DNA from: an uncultured beta proteobacterium
GTDB taxonomy: Bacteria; Pseudomonadota; Gammaproteobacteria; Burkholderiales; Burkholderiaceae_C
NCBI GenBank assembly: GCA_903928325.1
Contig: CAIYQF010000463.1
Span: forward strand, 1-10,629
Length of the DNA: 10,629 nt
Direction: 5' to 3'
Shown: positions 7,667 to 10,629 of the stretch, one piece after another
How positions within the stretch are numbered: position 1 is the stretch's first letter
How the letters are laid out: every line of letters begins with the position of its first letter
The notes under the pieces: model-generated
What the model saw: the letters and a program-made list of their open reading frames with translations, nothing else
Told to the model about the DNA's origin: nothing
Database searches by the model: none
Program-made: the position numbers and the translations under genes

Positions 7667-7843
7667 TCGCTTATCGCCATCACAAGCAGCGAACTACAAA
7701 GCGCCGCCGCTCAGTGCGGAGTGAAGTTGCATTCTTTCGTCGTGATAAACCTCCTTGATGAAGTAATGCCCCCCAGGGCCAAGCCGCTTGGAGCCTTCGT
7801 CCGCGCGTGGAGATAGTTTAAGAAGAAACCTGGCGGAAACAAG

Positions 7844-7872
7844 TTACAACTTAGATAAATAAACAATAAAAT
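7844..7872 (+). promoter_or_regulatory. Candidate promoter for the deacetylase gene
   Basis: TTACAA (7844-7849; 3 of 6 matches to TTGACA) is followed after 17 nt by TAAAAT (7867-7872; 5 of 6 matches to TATAAT) on the plus strand. The predicted start near 7879 would give a 5' leader of about 116 nt. The weak -35 box and the AT-rich setting make this tentative. Confidence 0.2.
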
Positions 7873-7896
7873 GACAATGAAAAAAATAATATAAAT

Positions 7897-7925
7897 ACTT
7901 TATTTGATTTAGATTCCATTATCAA
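7897..7925 (-). promoter_or_regulatory. Candidate sigma-70 promoter for the fimbrial operon
   Basis: Reading the minus strand, TTGATA (7920-7925; 5 of 6 matches to TTGACA) is separated by exactly 17 nt from TAAAGT (7897-7902; 4 of 6 matches to TATAAT). Transcription would begin near 7890, giving a leader of about 287 nt before the pilin ATG. The inverted repeat TTTGAT/ATCAAA (7903-7908 and 7921-7926) covers the spacer and the -35 box and could be an operator. In AT-rich DNA such matches are common, so this is only a candidate. Confidence 0.35.
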
Positions 7926-7994
7926 AAAATTTAATTTTCACAACAAGCCAATAGCCCCCCTTACCCGCGGCCAAACGACGCACACCCCCCGCAC

Positions 7995-9029
7995 ATGAAA
8001 ACCTTTTACAACCCCCACCACGCCCTGCACCGGGGCCAGTTCGAGATGTACCGTGGCGCACTTGTGCCCTGCCACGAAGTGCCCGCCCGCGCAGACCATG
8101 TACTGGCCGAGTTGCAGCGGCGCAAGCTGGGCGCGGTGCTCAATCCACAGCCTTTTGACGCCGCAGCGCTGGAATCCATTCACAGCCCGCGCTACCTGCA
8201 ATTTCTGCAAACCGCCTGGGCGCAGTGGATTGCCATTGACCCGGCCAACGCGGCCCGCGACGCGCTGCCCAGTGTGTGGCCCACGCGCAGTTTTCGCACC
8301 GACATCGAGCCCGACAACTTTGCCGCCCGCATGGGCCTGTATTCGTTTGACGCTGGCACGCCGCTCACCTCTGGCACCTGGGTGGCCGCGCGGGCTGGTG
8401 CTGAATGCGCATTGAGCGCGGCGCAGCAGCTTGCCCTTGGCGCGCGCGCCGCCTTTGCCTTAAGCCGGCCGCCCGGCCACCACGCGGGGGCGGACTTTTT
8501 TGGCGGCTATTGCTTTATCAACAACGCCGCCTTGGCCGCGCAGCACCTGCGCGATAGCGGCTTTGCGCGCGTGGCGGTGCTGGACGTGGACTACCACCAC
8601 GGCAACGGCACGCAGGCTATTTTTTACGAGCGCCCCGACGTGTTCTTTGCCAGCCTGCACGGCGACCCGCGCACCGAATACCCCTTCTTTTTAGGCCATG
8701 CCGATGAGACCGGCGTAGGCGCGGGCCTGGGCGCCAACCTCAACCTGCCCCTGCCGCGCGGCACCGACTTTGCCCGCTGGTCGCAAGCATTAGAGGTGTC
8801 GCTGGCGGCGATTAAGCGCTTTGGCGCGCAGGCGCTGGTGGTGTCGCTTGGCGTGGACACCTTTGCGGGCGACCCGATTTCTGGCTTTGCCCTGCAAAGC
8901 GACGACTACCTGCGCATGGGCGAGCGCCTGGCCGCCGTGGGCTTGCCCACCGTGCTGGTGTTTGAGGGCGGCTATGCGGTGGACGCGGTGGGGGTGAATG
9001 TGGTGAATGTGTTGCAGGGTTTTGCCTGA
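7995..9029 (+). CDS. Class II histone-deacetylase-like / acetylpolyamine amidohydrolase
   Basis: This is a zinc-dependent amidohydrolase expected to remove acetyl groups from acetylated polyamines or other small amines in the cytoplasm. The 344-aa length matches the Mycoplana acetylpolyamine amidohydrolase, and similarity runs end to end by eye. Motifs seen are RPPGHHAG (catalytic His162/His163), FFGGYCFINNAA, VLDVDYHHGNGTQ (zinc ligands Asp199 and His201), SLGVDTFAGDP (third ligand Asp288) and EGGY (Tyr327, transition-state stabiliser). All catalytic residues are present. The ATG at 7995 is the best start because the N-terminal MKTFYNPHHALHRG aligns with the family N-terminus, but no Shine-Dalgarno precedes it (ACGCACACCCCCCGCAC). 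The exact substrate cannot be told from sequence. No polyamine genes adjoin it, so a link to the fimbrial operon is not supported. Confidence 0.9.
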   Translation: MKTFYNPHHALHRGQFEMYRGALVPCHEVPARADHVLAELQRRKLGAVLNPQPFDAAALESIHSPRYLQFLQTAWAQWIAIDPANAARDALPSVWPTRSFRTDIEPDNFAARMGLYSFDAGTPLTSGTWVAARAGAECALSAAQQLALGARAAFALSRPPGHHAGADFFGGYCFINNAALAAQHLRDSGFARVAVLDVDYHHGNGTQAIFYERPDVFFASLHGDPRTEYPFFLGHADETGVGAGLGANLNLPLPRGTDFARWSQALEVSLAAIKRFGAQALVVSLGVDTFAGDPISGFALQSDDYLRMGERLAAVGLPTVLVFEGGYAVDAVGVNVVNVLQGFA

Positions 9030-9053
9030 GTGCCCCGGCGGGGTGGTGCCTTA

Positions 9054-9105
9054 CCCCCCCCTCTTTCGCCCGCTGGGCGAGAGAGGGGTTGGGGGAGAGA
9101 GTGGG
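9054..9105. repeat. REP-like palindromic element in the convergent gap (second copy)
   Basis: Arms at 9058-9071 and 9075-9088 form a 14-bp stem with one G-T wobble and a 3-nt loop, preceded by a C-run and followed by a G-rich purine tail. The inner 13-nt arms are identical to those of the element at 257-307. It fills most of the 99-bp gap between the convergent deacetylase and MFS stop codons. It may act as a bidirectional transcription barrier there, although there is no U-tract on either side. Confidence 0.75.
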
Positions 9106-9128
9106 CAAACACAGCCAGAACGCCCAAA

Positions 9129-10316
9129 TCAAATATCCCGCCTGCGCCGCGCCCGCACCAAGGCCGCAGTCGCCAGCCCAGACACCAGCACCAACACCAG
9201 CGGAAACCCGACCCATGGCGAGGCATCAATCAGCGCCCCAGACAGCGACGACGCCACCAGCGCCCCCAGCGTGTAGGCCAGCACCAGCACCGCCGTGCTA
9301 TTGACCAGGGTAATGCCGGCCTCGCGGCTGCTGATGTCGGTCATGGTGAGGGTATACAAATTGCCGCCTGCTGCGCCCCAGAGCGCGGCGATCGGCCACA
9401 CCAGCCAGGGAGCGCCGTGCACCGCCAGCGTGGCAAAAGACGCAGCCAGCAGCAGGGCGACGAGCACCAGCATGAGTGTGCGCCGCCCTTGCGCCGGGTT
9501 TTTCAGGCGGTCTATCAGCAAGCCGCCGGGCAGCGCCAGGGCCATGCCGCCCATGCCGCTGACCGATACCAGCAGCGTGGCCGCACCCGTGGGCAGGCCC
9601 AAGTTCAGGCCGTAGAGCGGCAAGATGGACGACAAACCCAGCTCGAAAAAGCCGCCCACAAACCCGGCAAGCATGATGACCGGGTGCGCCGCCACCGCGT
9701 GCCACAAGCCGGCAATCCCGACTTTGGCCGAATCGGCGTCGTGTTCGGGCGGGGTGCGCGGCACCAGCGCCGTCCAAGCCAAGCCCGTTCCCATAAACCC
9801 AATCACCACCCACAGCGCGTACGAGCTGCCGTCGCCCAGCCAGGCCAAGAGCGCCGGTCCCATGACAAAGGTCAGGCCAATCAGGGTGGAGTAGGCCCCG
9901 ATATAGCGGCCGCGCTGGTCGGGCGGGGTGAATTCGGCAATAAAGGCCTCGGCCAACACCCAGCGCAAGCCCCCCGCCACGCTGGCCAGCAACTCCAGCC
10001 CAAACCAGACTTCCAGGCGCGAGGTGAGCAAAAAGCCAAAGGCGGTAGCCAGCGGCACGGTGGACGCCAGCCACAGCGCGCGCCTGCGCCCGATGCGCCG
10101 CGTGAGTTGGGATGCAAAGGGCGTGATGATGAAAATGCCCAGCCACGAGGTGGCGGCAAACAGCCCCGCCACGGTGTTGGACACATCAGCGTGGCGCAGC
10201 AGCAAAAGCAGCAGCGGCGAGAGCATGAAGATGCCCGTGAGCTGAAACAGCGTCGAGCCAAAAATCGCCAGCAAACCCTGGCGCGACGCGGTGCGCACCG
10301 GCGGCACCGGGATCAA
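9129..10316 (-). CDS. Major facilitator superfamily (MFS) transporter, 12 TM helices, substrate unknown
   Basis: This is an inner-membrane secondary transporter or efflux pump. From TTG 10316 it has 395 aa with about twelve hydrophobic segments in two six-helix halves. Between helices 2 and 3 the loop ASQLTRRIGRRRAL resembles the MFS basic motif. The fourth-to-fifth helix region (RWVLAEAFIAEFTPPDQRGRYIG type) recalls the YcaD-like branch, a weak resemblance. The second half begins after a charged central loop (TPPEHDADSAKVG). The frame is open up to an ATG at 10418, but those 34 codons overlap prfC in another frame and encode a Pro/Arg-rich stretch with no transporter character. TTG 10316 overlaps the prfC stop as TTGA, suggesting translational coupling; GTG at 10307 or 10298 are alternatives. 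No neighbouring gene indicates a substrate. Confidence 0.85.
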   Translation of the reverse strand: MIPVPPVRTASRQGLLAIFGSTLFQLTGIFMLSPLLLLLLRHADVSNTVAGLFAATSWLGIFIITPFASQLTRRIGRRRALWLASTVPLATAFGFLLTSRLEVWFGLELLASVAGGLRWVLAEAFIAEFTPPDQRGRYIGAYSTLIGLTFVMGPALLAWLGDGSSYALWVVIGFMGTGLAWTALVPRTPPEHDADSAKVGIAGLWHAVAAHPVIMLAGFVGGFFELGLSSILPLYGLNLGLPTGAATLLVSVSGMGGMALALPGGLLIDRLKNPAQGRRTLMLVLVALLLAASFATLAVHGAPWLVWPIAALWGAAGGNLYTLTMTDISSREAGITLVNSTAVLVLAYTLGALVASSLSGALIDASPWVGFPLVLVLVSGLATAALVRARRRRDI

Positions 10317-10629
10317 CCCGCGCTGCCCAGCGCCAGGCCGGCGTGCTCGCGCAGCGGGTGGAAGTGGATTTTGGGAAAGCGCTCTTGCGCCAGGCGCACG
10401 TCGTAGGGGCTGGTGCACAAATAAGCCAGGGTGTTGGCTGCGTCGCGCGCCATGCGCTGGGGGTAGGCGTTGACAAAATCTTGCAACTCTTTGGGCGTGT
10501 CGGCGGTTACCCAGCGCGCGCCGGTGTACTGGCAGCCTTCTAAGCGAATGTCGGCGTCGTACTCGCCCTTCAAGCGGTGCTGCACCACTTCAAACTGCAA
10601 CTGCCCCACGGCGCCCAGCAGCATATTGC
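10313..10629 (-). CDS. prfC: Peptide chain release factor 3 (RF3), C-terminal part; gene continues beyond window
   Basis: RF3 is the GTPase that recycles RF1/RF2 from the ribosome after peptide release. Only the last 104 or so residues are visible, from the window edge to the TGA at 10313-10315. They match the RF3 C-terminal domain: NMLLGAVGQLQFEVVQHRL, then EYDADIRLEG, ARWV and a terminal RFPKIHFHPLREH. The G domain and the start lie outside the window. The ATG at 10622-10624 is internal. The MFS gene begins at or over its stop codon, so the two are probably cotranscribed. Confidence 0.92.
   Translation of the reverse strand, partial: NMLLGAVGQLQFEVVQHRLKGEYDADIRLEGCQYTGARWVTADTPKELQDFVNAYPQRMARDAANTLAYLCTSPYDVRLAQERFPKIHFHPLREHAGLALGSAG

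Larger units (their letters stand above)
7604..7994. promoter_or_regulatory. 391-bp intergenic region between divergent pilin and deacetylase genes
   Basis: The right part (about 7845-7945) is strikingly AT-rich for this genome and is the likely control region, possibly a target for nucleoid silencers (inference). The left part (about 7620-7830) would be transcribed as a roughly 287-nt pilin leader. On the minus strand the leader holds a hairpin CCAAG/CTTGG (7779-7791), a consensus AAGGAGG (7750-7756) with no ATG/GTG/TTG at normal spacing, and the terminator-like hairpin at 7644-7666. I found no tRNA, known riboswitch motif or convincing small gene in it. Confidence 0.5.

Noticed and set aside
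7769..7774. C6/G6 tract in the pilin leader as a phase-variation switch like the Bordetella fim promoter C-tract
   Set aside because: The tract is too short, and it is about 120 nt inside the predicted transcript instead of between promoter elements.
7520..7816. Plus-strand frame of 98 codons from the pilin 5' end into the leader
   Set aside because: It has no ribosome-binding site and no recognisable domain, half of it is antisense to the pilin signal peptide, and it covers hairpin structures.
7741..7830. Cyclic-di-GMP riboswitch or other known RNA switch ahead of the pilin
   Set aside because: The conserved GEMM core (CAAAGCC-type and tetraloop-receptor elements) is not visible, and no other known class fits by eye.
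9030..10406. Long plus-strand open frame of about 458 codons rich in Gln, Arg and His
   Set aside because: It is antisense to the MFS gene, with low-complexity composition typical of a shadow frame. The minus strand encodes coherent membrane helices.
1..10629. CRISPR array, tRNA, rRNA, insertion sequence or integrase
   Set aside because: No regularly spaced repeats, no tRNA-like cloverleaf, and no transposase or integrase motifs were seen on either strand.

Overview
The window looks like chromosome of a beta-proteobacterium, most likely a Burkholderiales/Comamonadaceae-type organism. This is an inference from the moderately high GC content, strong G/C bias at third codon positions, and the gene repertoire: a double-length UvrA, a Bordetella-Fim-like pilin, an acetylpolyamine-amidohydrolase-type deacetylase and RF3. 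No database search was possible.

Layout from left to right. (1) Positions 1-3028 (+): the second half of a very long UvrA-type protein. The frame is open at the window edge and begins in the tail of a preceding UvrA module. A low-complexity linker then leads into a complete second UvrA module. (2) Positions 3055-7603, all on the minus strand: a compact three-gene chaperone-usher fimbrial operon, read right to left as pilin (6986-7603), periplasmic chaperone (6006-6743) and outer-membrane usher (3055-5979). No minor pilin or two-domain adhesin is present, and the genes on both sides are unrelated to fimbriae. (3) Positions 7604-7994: an AT-rich intergenic region with a candidate pilin promoter, a long structured leader and a terminator-like hairpin ahead of the pilin start. 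(4) Positions 7995-9029 (+): a class II HDAC/acetylpolyamine amidohydrolase-like zinc deacetylase. (5) Positions 9129-10316 (-): a 12-helix MFS transporter whose probable TTG start overlaps the stop codon of (6), the C-terminal part of peptide chain release factor 3 (prfC, 10313-10629, -), which runs off the window.

How the genes work together: the pilin, chaperone and usher make one fimbrial assembly line. The pilin would be exported by Sec, capped by the chaperone in the periplasm, and polymerised through the usher. A perfect 11-bp hairpin between pilin and chaperone could favour excess pilin over the assembly proteins. The flanking genes (DNA repair, deacetylase, transporter, translation termination) show no functional link to the fimbria.

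Most worth a second look: (a) the usher has about 130 extra N-terminal residues that resemble its own plug domain; (b) a REP-like palindrome is translated in frame inside the UvrA linker, and a sister copy lies between the deacetylase and MFS genes; (c) the fimbrial locus lacks an adhesin and its pilin has a very short N-terminal extension; (d) the pilin leader carries a terminator-like hairpin and an orphan consensus Shine-Dalgarno.
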